Assembly: GCF_028802875.1 (NCBI RefSeq)
Contig: NZ_JARAMP010000001.1
Coordinates: 124,001 to 188,000 of the forward strand
Direction: 5' to 3'
Length of the DNA: 64,000 nt
DNA from: Seohaeicola sp024304985
GTDB taxonomy: Bacteria; Pseudomonadota; Alphaproteobacteria; Rhodobacterales; Rhodobacteraceae
Shown here: piece by piece, positions 8,736-16,951 of the stretch
Layout: each line of letters starts with the position of its first letter
Numbering within the stretch: position 1 is the stretch's first letter
Made by a program: the position numbers and the translations under genes
Notes under the pieces: generated by a model
The model's input: the letters and a program-made list of their open reading frames with translations, nothing else
What the model was told of the DNA's origin: nothing
Database searches by the model: none

Positions 8736-10139
8736 ATGCAGGACAGGCTGGAAGAGATCGTGGGCAAGGCCAATGTGGTGCAGGGCAGCGATCTGGCGCG
8801 CTGGTCGCGTGACTGGACCGGTGTCTACACCTGGACCCCGCTGGCCGTCGTGCGCCCCGGATCGACCGCAGAGGTCGCCGCAATCCTGCGACTGGCCAAT
8901 GAGACGGGCACCGCCGTCGTGCCGGTGTCTGGCAATACCGGGCTGGCGGGCGGCACAAAGGCCGAGGGCGCCATCATGCTGTCACTGGACCGGATGAACC
9001 GCATCCGCGAGGTGCGGCCTGCCGCGCGCATCGCCATTGTCGAGGCGGGGGTGATCCTGTCCAGCCTGCATGAGGCGGCGGATGCCCATGGCATGATCTT
9101 TCCACTGACCTTTGGCGCGCGCGGATCGGCCATGGTGGGCGGTTTCCTGTCCACCAATGCGGGCGGGTCCAACGTGCTGCGCTATGGCAACACGCGCGAT
9201 TTGTGTCTGGGGCTGGAAGTTGTCCTGCCCACGGGCGAGGTGATGGATCTGATGAGCGAACTGCACAAGGACAACTCGGGCTACAACCTGAAACACCTGA
9301 TGATCGGAGCAGAGGGCACGCTGGGCATCATTACCGCCGCCGTGCTGAAACTGGCACCGAAACCGCGCGCCTATGCAACGGCCATGGTGGCGGCCCCCTC
9401 GCTGGATCAGGCGCTGGTGTTGCTGAACCGGCTGCAAGAGGCGACAGGCGGCGGGGTCGAGGCGTTCGAGTATATGCCGCGCGCCTATGTCGAGGGGCAT
9501 CTGGACAAGTTCCCCGGCGCCAAGCCGCCTTTTGACCAGATGCATGACGTCAATATCCTTGTCGAGGTGGGCGCCACCGCCCCGCGTGACTGCACACCGG
9601 GGCCGGACGGGCGCGTGCCCGTGGCCGTGCATCTGGAAGAGGTGCTAGAAGGCATGTTCGAGGAGGGCATGATCCTGGACGCGGTCGTGGCCCAGTCACA
9701 GGCCCAGCGCGCCGAGATGTGGCAGCGCCGCGAGGCAGCCGCCGAGATAGCTCTGACCCGGCGGCCCATCGTGAACAACGATGTGGCTGTGCCGCTGGAC
9801 AAGGTCGCGGTGTTCCTGTCGCGCATCCATGACCGGCTGGCGGGGCTGGATGCGGGGGCGAAGGAATTGACCGTGTCGCATCTGGGGGACGGGAACGTGC
9901 ATTACACAGTCTGGCCGGTGTCTCAGGACCCCGCCGTGCATGATGCGATCATGGAAGCGGTCGAGGATGTGGTGCTGGATCTGGGCGGCAGTTTCTCGGC
10001 CGAGCACGGGATCGGCACGTCGAAACTGCCCTCGATGGCGCGACGCAAGAACAAGGTGGCACTTGCCGCCATGCGCGCGATCAAGGGGGCGCTTGATCCG
10101 AAAGGCATCCTCAATCCCGGCAAGGTGCTGCCAGACTGA
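8736..10139 (+). CDS. FAD-binding D-2-hydroxyacid dehydrogenase (D-2-hydroxyglutarate/D-lactate type)
   Basis: This 467-aa flavoprotein has an N-terminal PCMH-type FAD domain with PVSGNTGLAGGTKAEGA and TNAGGSNVLRYGNTRDL, and a C-terminal FAD-oxidase domain with a metal-binding HLGDGNVHYT region and SAEHGIGTSKL. The family (GlcD, D2HGDH, cytochrome-linked D-lactate dehydrogenase) oxidises D-2-hydroxy acids and passes electrons to quinone, ETF or cytochrome. Sequence alone does not separate glycolate, lactate and hydroxyglutarate. The ATG at 8736 has GAGGAGGA upstream; an in-frame extension to 8598 is Arg/Cys-rich and unlikely. It is convergent with hemC. Confidence 0.88.
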   Translation: MQDRLEEIVGKANVVQGSDLARWSRDWTGVYTWTPLAVVRPGSTAEVAAILRLANETGTAVVPVSGNTGLAGGTKAEGAIMLSLDRMNRIREVRPAARIAIVEAGVILSSLHEAADAHGMIFPLTFGARGSAMVGGFLSTNAGGSNVLRYGNTRDLCLGLEVVLPTGEVMDLMSELHKDNSGYNLKHLMIGAEGTLGIITAAVLKLAPKPRAYATAMVAAPSLDQALVLLNRLQEATGGGVEAFEYMPRAYVEGHLDKFPGAKPPFDQMHDVNILVEVGATAPRDCTPGPDGRVPVAVHLEEVLEGMFEEGMILDAVVAQSQAQRAEMWQRREAAAEIALTRRPIVNNDVAVPLDKVAVFLSRIHDRLAGLDAGAKELTVSHLGDGNVHYTVWPVSQDPAVHDAIMEAVEDVVLDLGGSFSAEHGIGTSKLPSMARRKNKVALAAMRAIKGALDPKGILNPGKVLPD

Positions 10140-10146
10140 CAGATGC

Positions 10147-10180
10147 GCCTCCGGCGGGGATATTTACGGCAAGAAGAAAC
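10147..10180 (+). repeat. Dispersed intergenic repeat, copy 1
   Basis: GGGGATATTTACGGCAAGA and the following AGAAAC sit between the convergent ends of the hydroxyacid dehydrogenase and hemC genes, preceded by GCCTCCGGC. It matches the copies at 14585-14613 and 48967-48989 over a GGATATTT-AAGAAGAA core. I associate such sequences with gene ends across Rhodobacterales; their role is not known to me. Confidence 0.55.
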
Positions 10181-10186
10181 GGCGGC

Positions 10187-11149
10187 TCAGCGCCAGTCGA
10201 AAAAGCCGGGTCCTGCCTGTTTCAGAAGGGTCTGCGCCATGTCGCGGGCCATGTCGGGCGCATCTGCAATGGGTGCGCTGCGGTCATCGGCGATCTTCTC
10301 GGAGCCGTCGGGACGCAGCACCTCGCCACGGAGGCGAAGCGTTGTGCCGTTCAACTCGGCCAGCCCGGCGATGGGCGTTTCGCAAGAGCCGTCCAGCGTT
10401 GCCAGAAAGGCGCGTTCGGCCGCAAGACGCTGGCCGGTTTCGGTGTGATGGATGGCCTCCAACATGGCGGCGGTGTTGGTGTCATCGGCGCGCCGTTCGA
10501 TGCCAATGGCACCCTGTGCCACGGCAGGCAGCATCTCATCGGGCGAAATGGCACCGCGCGCAACATGGGCCATTCCAAGCCGGTTGAGCCCCGCCTGCGC
10601 CAGAAAGGTTGCAGACGCCACGCCATCGGCCAGTTTCTTGAGCCGTGTCTGCACGTTGCCGCGAAACTCGACCACTTCCAGATGCGGAAACGCGTTGAGA
10701 AGCTGCGCGCGGCGGCGCAGAGACGAGGAGCCGACGCGCGCGCCGTCCGGCAGATCCTTCAGCGCCGCCACGTCCTGTGCGACAAAGGCATCGCGCACGT
10801 CCTCCCGCGGCAGATATGTGTCCAGCAATAGCCCCATCGGTTGCAGGACCGGCATGTCCTTCATCGAGTGAACCGCGATATCGATGGTGCCGTCGAGCAA
10901 CGCCTCCTCGATCTCGCGGGTGAAGAGACCCTTGCCACCGATCTCTTTCAACGGGCGGTCCTGAATCGCATCGCCGGTGACCTTGATCACCACAATGGCA
11001 AATGCCTCTTCGGGAAGGTCGAAAGCCGCCATCAGGCGGGCGCGCGTCTCATGCGCCTGGGCCAGCGCCAGCGGGGAACCACGGGTGCCGATCTTCAGCG
11101 GTGAGGCGGGGGTGGGGCGTGTCAGTGTCATGAGACAGTTGTTAGTCAT
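10187..11149 (-). CDS. hemC: Hydroxymethylbilane synthase (porphobilinogen deaminase)
   Basis: This cytosolic enzyme of about 320 aa joins four porphobilinogens into hydroxymethylbilane in haem synthesis. Diagnostic segments are KIGTRGSPLALAQA, IGGKGLFTREIEEALL, IAVHSMKDMP and RVGSSSLRRRAQL. The dipyrromethane-cofactor cysteine is in LDGSCETPIAG. The start is uncertain: ATG 11149 has AGGT about 10 nt upstream, while ATG 11131 (MTLTRPTP) fits homologue length but has no visible ribosome binding site. The frame stays open far beyond this through the opposite strand of hemE, which is not coding. It is divergent from hemE. Confidence 0.94.
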   Translation of the reverse strand: MTNNCLMTLTRPTPASPLKIGTRGSPLALAQAHETRARLMAAFDLPEEAFAIVVIKVTGDAIQDRPLKEIGGKGLFTREIEEALLDGTIDIAVHSMKDMPVLQPMGLLLDTYLPREDVRDAFVAQDVAALKDLPDGARVGSSSLRRRAQLLNAFPHLEVVEFRGNVQTRLKKLADGVASATFLAQAGLNRLGMAHVARGAISPDEMLPAVAQGAIGIERRADDTNTAAMLEAIHHTETGQRLAAERAFLATLDGSCETPIAGLAELNGTTLRLRGEVLRPDGSEKIADDRSAPIADAPDMARDMAQTLLKQAGPGFFDWR

Positions 11150-11230
11150 GTAAAGCAGACCTGACAAGCACCAGATGCTTGACATCTTGCCGCCCAGAGG
11201 GGACGAAACTGTCAACCGAAGGGAACAGAT

Positions 11231-12262
11231 ATGACCAATAAAACGATTTTGCGGGCGCTGGCCGGGGAAACATTGGACACGCCGCCGATCTGGATGATGC
11301 GGCAAGCGGGGCGTTACCTGCCCGAATACCGCGCCACGCGCGAGAAGGCCGGTGATTTCCTGTCGCTGTGCTACAACAGCGAATTGGCGGCCGAGGTGAC
11401 GCTGCAGCCGATCCGCCGCTACGGGTTTGATGCGGCGATCTTGTTTGCCGACATTCTGCTGGTGCCGCAGGCTTTGGGTGCGGATCTTTGGTTTGTCACC
11501 GGCGAAGGGCCGCGCCTGTCCACCATCACCACGCAGGCTGGTGTGGATGCGCTCAAACCCGTGGACGCCATCCATGAGACGCTGAACCCGGTTTATGAAA
11601 CCGTGCGGATCCTCAGCCGCGAACTGCCGCGTGAAACGACGCTGATCGGATTCGCGGGCGCGCCATGGACGGTTGCGACCTACATGATCGCGGGACAGGG
11701 CACCAAGGATCAAGGCCCGGCCCACGCCTTGAAGGCCGAGAACCGCCCGGTGTTCGAAGCGCTTCTGGCGCGGATCACCGCCGCCACCATCGAATATCTG
11801 TCCGCGCAGATCGACGCCGGGGCCGAAGTGGTCAAACTGTTCGACAGTTGGGCGGGATCGCTCAAAGGTGCTGATTTCGACGCCTATGCGCTTGAACCCG
11901 CGAAAGAAATCATCGCGGCGCTGAAGGCCAGACACCCCGGCATCCCCGTCATCGCCTTCCCGCGGGAGGCCGGCGACAAGTATGTCGGCTTTGCCAAGGC
12001 GACCGGGGCCGATTGCGTGGCTGTGGACGATTCGGTGGATGCGGCATGGGTGGCACAGCATGTGCAGCCCGACAGTTGCGTGCAGGGCAACCTCAAGTCA
12101 TCGCATATGGTGACGGGCGGTCAGGCGCTGGTGGATGAAACACGGCGGATCGTGCAGGCCCTGAAGAACGGCCCGCATATCTTCAACCTCGGCCACGGGA
12201 TCACACCTGATGCGGACCCGGCCAATGTGCAGCTGATGATCGACACGGTGCGCGGGAACTGA
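11231..12262 (+). CDS. hemE: Uroporphyrinogen decarboxylase
   Basis: This 343-aa cytosolic enzyme converts uroporphyrinogen III to coproporphyrinogen III. The N-terminal signature PPIWMMRQAGRYLPEY with the active-site arginine is intact, and GFAGAPWTVATYM and NLGHGITPDADP are typical. Its length is normal for the family. It starts at ATG behind GAAGGGAACAG and is divergent from hemC across an 80-bp gap. A TTGACA hexamer at 11179-11184 could be a -35 element, but I see no convincing -10. A strong terminator follows at 12286. Confidence 0.95.
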   Translation: MTNKTILRALAGETLDTPPIWMMRQAGRYLPEYRATREKAGDFLSLCYNSELAAEVTLQPIRRYGFDAAILFADILLVPQALGADLWFVTGEGPRLSTITTQAGVDALKPVDAIHETLNPVYETVRILSRELPRETTLIGFAGAPWTVATYMIAGQGTKDQGPAHALKAENRPVFEALLARITAATIEYLSAQIDAGAEVVKLFDSWAGSLKGADFDAYALEPAKEIIAALKARHPGIPVIAFPREAGDKYVGFAKATGADCVAVDDSVDAAWVAQHVQPDSCVQGNLKSSHMVTGGQALVDETRRIVQALKNGPHIFNLGHGITPDADPANVQLMIDTVRGN

Positions 12263-12285
12263 CGCGCGGACATCGGCGAGCCAAA

Positions 12286-12322
12286 AGAACGCGCAAGGGC
12301 AACCTTGCGCGTTCTCGTTTTC
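12286..12322. terminator. Rho-independent terminator between hemE and cytochrome c peroxidase
   Basis: A perfect 13-bp stem, AGAACGCGCAAGG with CCTTGCGCGTTCT, closes a GCAA tetraloop and is followed by CGTTTT on the + strand. AAAA lies on the opposite flank, so it may serve both convergent genes. Confidence 0.88.
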
Positions 12323-12341
12323 TGTCAGATTGCGGTCGGGT

Positions 12342-13388
12342 TCACTTCACCTCGCCCGTGGGCCGCGGCGTGGCTGCGGTTTCTGGTGGCAGGACGGGAT
12401 AGACCACCTCAGGCATGGCTCCGGTCAGCGAACCGAGGAAGGCCACGATCTGATCGACTTCCTGATCGTTCAGCTCTTCACCCAACTGCGACGTGCCCAT
12501 AATCGCTACGGCGACCCGCAGATCCCACACCTTGCCCGAGTGGAAATACGGCGCTGTCTGGTCGATGTTGCGCAGGGGCGAGGCGCGGAACACGTAGGAA
12601 TCGTCCGCTGTCGCTGTGACTTGGTAGCGACCCTTGTCATCCGGCGGCAAGACATCCGCACCCGGTTTCTCGATCAGGCCGAACGGGTAATAGCCATTGC
12701 CGCCAATGTTCACACCGTTGTGGCAAGCGGCGCAGCCCTTGTCCATGAACAGCTCCAGCCCGGCGCGCTCAATCTCGTTCAAGGCACCATCGTCGCCATT
12801 CAGGAAGGCATCAAAGGGCGAGGGGGTGATCAGCGTCGCCTCATAGGCTTCGATCGCCTTGGCAAAGTTGTCGAAGGTCACAGGATCGGCCTCTGCGGGG
12901 AAGGCGGCCTTGAACCAGTCCACATATTGCGGCATCGAGTTCAGCGTTGCGATCACGTTTGCTGGCGTGTTCGCCATTTCGACACCAGCCTGCACCGGCC
13001 CCTTGGCCTGCTCGGCAAGGTCAGCGGCGCGGCCGTCCCAGAACTGCGCCTCGTTGAAAACAGAGTTCAACACCGTCGGAGAGTTGCGCGGCCCCTTCTG
13101 CCAGGCGTGACCGATAGAGGTCTCCATGTTGTCATCCCCACCCGTCGCAAGGTTGTGACAGGAGTTGCAGGAAAACACGCCCGAGGCAGACATGCGCGGA
13201 TCGAAGAACAGAGCCTTGCCCAGCGCGACCTTCTCGGGGGTAATGGTGTTGTTGTTCAGCGCAGGCAAGGTCGAGGGAAGCGGCTTGAACATCTCAAGCG
13301 CGGCCTCGCGCAGATCGGACGCCCCGGCCAGTTGGGGCATGACTGACAGGGCGAACGCAGCCGCAAATGTCAGAATGGATTTTTTCAT
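12342..13388 (-). CDS. Cytochrome c peroxidase, dihaem (CcpA/MauG-like)
   Basis: This 348-aa periplasmic protein would reduce hydrogen peroxide using electrons from cytochrome c. A signal peptide (MKKSILTFAAAFALSVMP to AGA) precedes two c-haem motifs, CNSCH and CAACH, in the usual arrangement. The ATG at 13388 has GGAGG at a good distance; the frame is open upstream to 13499 without other support. A perfect FNR box lies about 79-92 bp upstream of the start, so expression is probably raised at low oxygen by FnrL, whose gene is in this window. A hairpin terminator shared with hemE is downstream. Confidence 0.92.
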   Translation of the reverse strand: MKKSILTFAAAFALSVMPQLAGASDLREAALEMFKPLPSTLPALNNNTITPEKVALGKALFFDPRMSASGVFSCNSCHNLATGGDDNMETSIGHAWQKGPRNSPTVLNSVFNEAQFWDGRAADLAEQAKGPVQAGVEMANTPANVIATLNSMPQYVDWFKAAFPAEADPVTFDNFAKAIEAYEATLITPSPFDAFLNGDDGALNEIERAGLELFMDKGCAACHNGVNIGGNGYYPFGLIEKPGADVLPPDDKGRYQVTATADDSYVFRASPLRNIDQTAPYFHSGKVWDLRVAVAIMGTSQLGEELNDQEVDQIVAFLGSLTGAMPEVVYPVLPPETAATPRPTGEVK

Positions 13389-13466
13389 CGCTTGGGCCTC
13401 CAGAACCCGAATAGGAACTCGCACGTATCCATATGCACAGAATCGCATGTTCGGGGGCAGGCCGCC

Positions 13467-13480
13467 TTGACATGGGTCAA
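13467..13480. promoter_or_regulatory. FNR box upstream of cytochrome c peroxidase
   Basis: TTGACATGGGTCAA is a perfect TTGAC-N4-GTCAA dyad of the Crp/Fnr type. A class II position (centre at -41.5) would put transcription start near 13432 on the minus strand, with GATTCT as a plausible -10. FnrL binding is inferred. Confidence 0.75.
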
Positions 13481-13503
13481 GCAAACTGTCGAATATCAAA
13501 AGA

Positions 13504-13516
13504 TATCAATTTGATA
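13504..13516. promoter_or_regulatory. Short perfect palindrome TATCAATTTGATA
   Basis: A 13-bp perfect dyad lies about 36 bp upstream (centre to centre) of the ccp FNR box, in the gap between hemF and ccp. It does not have FNR spacing. It could be a second regulator site or chance in an AT-rich stretch. Confidence 0.3.
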
Positions 13517-13540
13517 AGGCATTATTGCCAGCTGAGAGAA

Positions 13541-13560
13541 AGGGGGCTTTTCGGCCCCTT
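13541..13560 (-). terminator. Terminator downstream of hemF
   Basis: Read on the minus strand, GGGGC-CGAAAA-GCCCC is followed by CCTTTCTCTC. It lies about 30 bp past the hemF stop and before the ccp regulatory sites, so it would insulate ccp from hemF read-through. Confidence 0.65.
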
Positions 13561-13589
13561 TTCCCTTCCGCTGCGTCATTGCCGAACGG

Positions 13590-14498
13590 TCAGACCCATT
13601 TGGCCAGCGGCGGCAGGCTCATGAGCACGGCATTGGCGTCATGGCCCGTTTCCAGCCCGAATTTGGTCCCACGGTCATAGACCAGATTGTATTCGGCATA
13701 GAGGCCGCGATGCACCAGTTGCACGTCCTTGTCGGCTTCCGTCCAGGGCTGGGTGCGGCGCCTTTCCACCAGCGGCAGATAGGCCGGCAGGAAGGCCCGG
13801 CCGATATCCTGAATCAGGGTGAAATCCCGTGCCCAATCGCCCGTATTGTGGTCGTCCAGAAAGATGCCCCCCACACCACGCGCGCGGCCGCGATGCGGGA
13901 CAAAGAAATACTCATCCGCCCAAGCCTTCAGCCGCGGGTAATGCGCTTCTCCGTGCGGGTCCAGATGAGCCTTCTGCACATCGTGAAAATGGGCCGTATC
14001 CTCGGCATATTCGATGCAGGGGTTCAGGTCGGACCCGCCACCGAACCACCATGCGCCGGGGGTCCAGAACATGCGCGTGTTCATATGGACCGCCGGGCAA
14101 TGGGGATTCTGCATATGCGCCACAAGGCTGATGCCGGACGCCCAGAAACGTGGATCATCCTCCATCCCCGGCACGCCGCGCGCGGCCATAGCCTTCTGCG
14201 CGCGCGCGCCCAGCGTGCCATAGACAGTCGAGATATTGACGCCCACCTTCTCGAACACGCGACCGCCGCGCATCACGCTCATCAATCCGCCACCCGCGTC
14301 CGATCCGTCTTCGGAGGACCGTTTCGTCTGCGTCACCTCGAACCGACCTGCCGGCAAGCTGGCGGTGGGGCCTTCGGTCTGCGTATCCTCCAACTTCTCG
14401 AATGCGGCCACGATGTCATCCCGCAACTGACGGAACCATGCGGCGGCGGTCTCCTTCTCGGTCTGCATGGCCGGGGCAAGAGCGGAGGTCTGGGTCAT
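13590..14498 (-). CDS. hemF: Oxygen-dependent coproporphyrinogen III oxidase
   Basis: This 302-aa enzyme uses oxygen to convert coproporphyrinogen III to protoporphyrinogen IX. Family segments HMQNPHCPAVHMNTRMF, AWWFGGGSDLNPC and GIFLDDHNTG are present. The ATG at 14498 has AGGAC upstream and gives the normal length; an in-frame extension to 14579 crosses into the repeat region. The window also carries the oxygen-independent counterpart hemN next to fnrL, so the cell can make haem with or without oxygen. A terminator lies just downstream. Confidence 0.95.
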   Translation of the reverse strand: MTQTSALAPAMQTEKETAAAWFRQLRDDIVAAFEKLEDTQTEGPTASLPAGRFEVTQTKRSSEDGSDAGGGLMSVMRGGRVFEKVGVNISTVYGTLGARAQKAMAARGVPGMEDDPRFWASGISLVAHMQNPHCPAVHMNTRMFWTPGAWWFGGGSDLNPCIEYAEDTAHFHDVQKAHLDPHGEAHYPRLKAWADEYFFVPHRGRARGVGGIFLDDHNTGDWARDFTLIQDIGRAFLPAYLPLVERRRTQPWTEADKDVQLVHRGLYAEYNLVYDRGTKFGLETGHDANAVLMSLPPLAKWV

Positions 14499-14584
14499 TA
14501 CGGCGTCCTGTGTGGATGATCTCTCTGCCGGAAAACCTAGCAGCCGGAAACACACAGCGCCAGACGCCCATTGTCCCAAGTCTG

Positions 14585-14613
14585 TTTCTTCTTACAGCAA
14601 ATATCCCGGGGGA
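14585..14613 (-). repeat. Dispersed intergenic repeat, copy 2
   Basis: On the minus strand it reads CCCGGGATATTTGCTGTAAG followed by AAGAAAC, between the end of the SDR gene and the start of hemF. A GGGGGC-AGC-GCCCCC hairpin lies next to it at 14625-14639. That pairing of hairpin and GGGATATTT looks like a mobile or structural repeat unit rather than a plain terminator. Confidence 0.55.
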
Positions 14614-14624
14614 GTCCGCAGGAC

Positions 14625-14639
14625 GGGGGCAGCGCCCCC
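14625..14639. terminator. GC hairpin after the SDR gene, next to repeat copy 2
   Basis: A 6-bp stem GGGGGC/GCCCCC with a 3-nt loop lies just past the SDR stop. There is no following T-run, so it may act in mRNA stability or be part of the dispersed repeat rather than a true intrinsic terminator. Confidence 0.4.
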
Positions 14640-14654
14640 ATCCGTCAGCGCCGG

Positions 14655-15458
14655 TCAATGGGCCGGTGCGATCACCGGGTCCAGCAGCCCGCGTCCACCA
14701 TCGACGGTCATGATCTGACCGGTCATGAAACTGGAGCAATCAGAAGCCAGATATTGCACCGCCTCGGCCAGTTCCGAAGGCGGCGCGATCCGACCCAAGG
14801 GCGTGCGTGCGATGATCTGGTCGCGGTAATCGGGGTTGTCCTTGATCGCCGCCTTGAGGCTGGCCGACATGACGGAGCCGAAGGCCACGGCGTTCACCCG
14901 GATCCGGTGCGGAGCCAGCGCCAGCGCAAGCGACCGGGTCATCTGATCCAGCGCGGCGGTCGAAATGGAATAGCCCATCAGATCAGGATGCGTGCGCTGT
15001 GCCGCAAGGCAAGAGATGTTGACGATGGTGCCAGCCGGTTCATTCTCTTCCAGATCCTCGGCCTGTTTGATCATGCGCCGGGCCACCATCTGCGACAGGC
15101 GCAGGGAGGTGAGCAGGTTCTGCTCAAGCAAAGTATCGACAGAGCTGTCTTCGGGGTCCAGCGCATCGGTCGTTGTGATCTGCCGCGCGCCGTTCACCAG
15201 AATATCGACCCGGTCGAAGGCGTCGATCGTGGCCGAAAGCAGGTTGGCAATTGTCAGCCTCTCGCGCAGGTCGCCTGCGAAATAGCGGTGGCTGTTGCCA
15301 TCTTCATTGGGACCAAGTTCCTTGCGCAGGCGGTCTTCGTCCAGATCGGCAAAGACGACATTGGCGCCCTTGTCCAGAAAGTGTCGCCCGATGGCATGGC
15401 CGATACCATAGGCGCCTCCGGTCACGATCGCGGTCTTGCCAATGATGGAAAAGGACAT
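14655..15458 (-). CDS. SDR family protein with substituted catalytic lysine
   Basis: This 267-aa short-chain dehydrogenase/reductase has a normal nucleotide-binding start (VTGGAYGIG), ADLDEDRL, and the C-terminal FMTGQIMTVDGG typical of FabG-like members. The catalytic YxxxK is changed: the segment reads GYSISTAALDQMTRSLA, with threonine where lysine is expected (codon ACC checked in the sequence). The NAG motif is also altered to NGA. It may bind a cofactor without ordinary dehydrogenase activity, or use a modified mechanism. The gene is complete with a typical length and no frameshift, so it is not an obvious pseudogene. The substrate is unknown. Confidence 0.85.
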   Translation of the reverse strand: MSFSIIGKTAIVTGGAYGIGHAIGRHFLDKGANVVFADLDEDRLRKELGPNEDGNSHRYFAGDLRERLTIANLLSATIDAFDRVDILVNGARQITTTDALDPEDSSVDTLLEQNLLTSLRLSQMVARRMIKQAEDLEENEPAGTIVNISCLAAQRTHPDLMGYSISTAALDQMTRSLALALAPHRIRVNAVAFGSVMSASLKAAIKDNPDYRDQIIARTPLGRIAPPSELAEAVQYLASDCSSFMTGQIMTVDGGRGLLDPVIAPAH

Positions 15459-15494
15459 GGGGGATCTCCGTTGTTCCGGGGACGCTAGCCGATT

Positions 15495-16502
15495 TCAGCG
15501 CCGGGTGCGAGACTTCGCAACCAGAGGGCGCGCGGCAAGCAAAATCTTGAACCGGTTGTCGCCGGTCAGTTCTGACACTTCGGCGAAATGTTGAGTCAGC
15601 GCCGCCTCATAAGGCAGATGGCGATTGGCTACCATCCACAGCCGACCCTGAGCCGTCAACATCGCGGCAGCGGCAGCAATGAAAGCACGACCCAGATCTG
15701 GGTCAGCCGCGCGACCTGCGTGGAAAGGGGGATTCATGACGACCCCGTCCACCGGTGTGCCCGGCCGCCATGTGGTGGCATCGGCCCAGTGAAACCGCGC
15801 ACGCGGGTCGCTCACATTGCTGCGCGCGCAATCCAGGGCGGCATGGTCCGCCTCGACCAGATCAAGGCTTTGGACGCTATCCCGTTCCAGGATACGCGCG
15901 GCAAGATAGCCCCAGCCGCCGCCCAGATCGACAAGATGCGCGCCGAGTTTATCTGGCAGGCTGTCCGCCAGAAGCCGCGAGGCCGGATCAATTCCGTCGG
16001 CAGAAAAGACGCCCTCGGCGGTGACAAAACCACCCTCAACAGGCTGCGGGCCGCGGGCGTGCCAATCGGCGGGCATGGGTCGGGCGTGAAACCAGATGAT
16101 CTTGCCATGCGCCTTGGACAGAACCGAGGGCTGAACGCCCTGCCCTCGTAGGTCACGCAGCATCGACTCGATCCCGTCGGTCTTCTGGCCGTCCACGATG
16201 ATCAGCCCACCGGTCCCCACCACCGCGCAGGCCTGCGCCAGCAAGGCCCGCCCTTGCGCCTTGGCACGGGGCAGACAGACCAGAGCGGCGGCGTAGCTGC
16301 CCTCAGGCTGCCGCGCACAGGCATATTGCGCGGCGGTGAAGGCGTCATGATCGGGTTTGAAGCCGGTGATCACCTGCACACGGTCCTGCGGCAGAATCGT
16401 CAGATCCGTCCCCGCACGCGGCGCGAACACGGCGATACGGCCGGTCGTCGGCAGGATCAGGTCGCCACCCGACAGGGCCAGCGACAGGCGTTCGGTCAAC
16501 AT
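15495..16502 (-). CDS. Class I SAM-dependent methyltransferase, RsmC-like
   Basis: This 335-aa protein has the two-part layout of RsmC (16S rRNA m2G1207 methyltransferase): a degenerate N-terminal half and a C-terminal Rossmann half with VDLGGGWGYLA for SAM binding and the catalytic NPPF motif in VVMNPPFHAG. The ATG at 16502 lies 4 bp after the clpS stop, so the two are probably co-transcribed. Its ribosome binding site would lie within the end of clpS and is weak. rRNA guanine methylation is likely but not proven. Confidence 0.8.
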   Translation of the reverse strand: MLTERLSLALSGGDLILPTTGRIAVFAPRAGTDLTILPQDRVQVITGFKPDHDAFTAAQYACARQPEGSYAAALVCLPRAKAQGRALLAQACAVVGTGGLIIVDGQKTDGIESMLRDLRGQGVQPSVLSKAHGKIIWFHARPMPADWHARGPQPVEGGFVTAEGVFSADGIDPASRLLADSLPDKLGAHLVDLGGGWGYLAARILERDSVQSLDLVEADHAALDCARSNVSDPRARFHWADATTWRPGTPVDGVVMNPPFHAGRAADPDLGRAFIAAAAAMLTAQGRLWMVANRHLPYEAALTQHFAEVSELTGDNRFKILLAARPLVAKSRTRR

Positions 16503-16506
16503 GGGA

Positions 16507-16824
16507 TTATTCTTTTTCCATCGTGCATTGCAGCGGGTGCTGGTGACGCCGGGCAAAATCCATCACCTGTGTCACCTTTGTCTCTGCAATCTCATGGCTG
16601 AACACGCCGACAACGGCCAGCCCCTTTTTATGCACCGTCAGCATGATCTCGAAAGCCTGCGCGTGTGACATGCCGAAAAATCGTTCCAGCACATGCACGA
16701 CGAACTCCATCGGCGTATAGTCGTCATTCAGCAACAAAACCTTGTAAAGCGGCGGTCGCTTGGTCTTGGGCCGAGTCTGCACCACGACCGAGGCATCACC
16801 GTCGGCGTCTTTCTTGTCAGACAT
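16507..16824 (-). CDS. clpS: ATP-dependent Clp protease adaptor ClpS
   Basis: This small adaptor of about 105 aa delivers N-degron substrates to ClpAP. The core YKVLLLNDDYTPMEFVVHVL and the MLTVHKKGLAVVG segment are diagnostic, preceded by a charged flexible N-terminus. The start is either ATG 16824 (MSDKKD) or ATG 16845 (7 residues longer); neither has a strong ribosome binding site. It is followed closely by the RsmC-like gene and is divergent from the HAD phosphatase. Confidence 0.92.
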   Translation of the reverse strand: MSDKKDADGDASVVVQTRPKTKRPPLYKVLLLNDDYTPMEFVVHVLERFFGMSHAQAFEIMLTVHKKGLAVVGVFSHEIAETKVTQVMDFARRHQHPLQCTMEKE

Positions 16825-16891
16825 ATGAAGGGGCCGCTGGATCATCTGGCGCTACTTTGGTTTGGCATGCATGTTTGGCTGGCTTTGACCG

Positions 16892-16903
16892 GGTTATATA
16901 ACC
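16892..16903. promoter_or_regulatory. Perfect palindrome in the clpS/HAD divergent gap
   Basis: GGTTATATAACC is a 12-bp perfect dyad containing a TATAAC -10-like hexamer on each strand. It could be overlapping divergent -10 elements or a regulator site. I see no matching strong -35 elements. Confidence 0.35.
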
Positions 16904-16951
16904 TCCGGGGGCGTTTAGAAAAGAGGGTGCGCCGGGATCGGCGGGGAAGTG

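Noticed and set aside
10187..12061. A 624-codon minus-strand frame including hemC
   Set aside because: Only the part from about 11149 down matches hydroxymethylbilane synthase; the upstream part is the opposite strand of hemE and shows no protein features.
12342..13346. A 338-codon + strand frame opposite the cytochrome c peroxidase
   Set aside because: The opposite strand encodes a peroxidase with signal peptide and two haem motifs; this frame has none.
13504..13516. The TATCAATTTGATA palindrome as an FNR box
   Set aside because: The half-sites are too close and in the wrong order for TTGAY-N4-RTCAA; it is listed only as an unexplained dyad.
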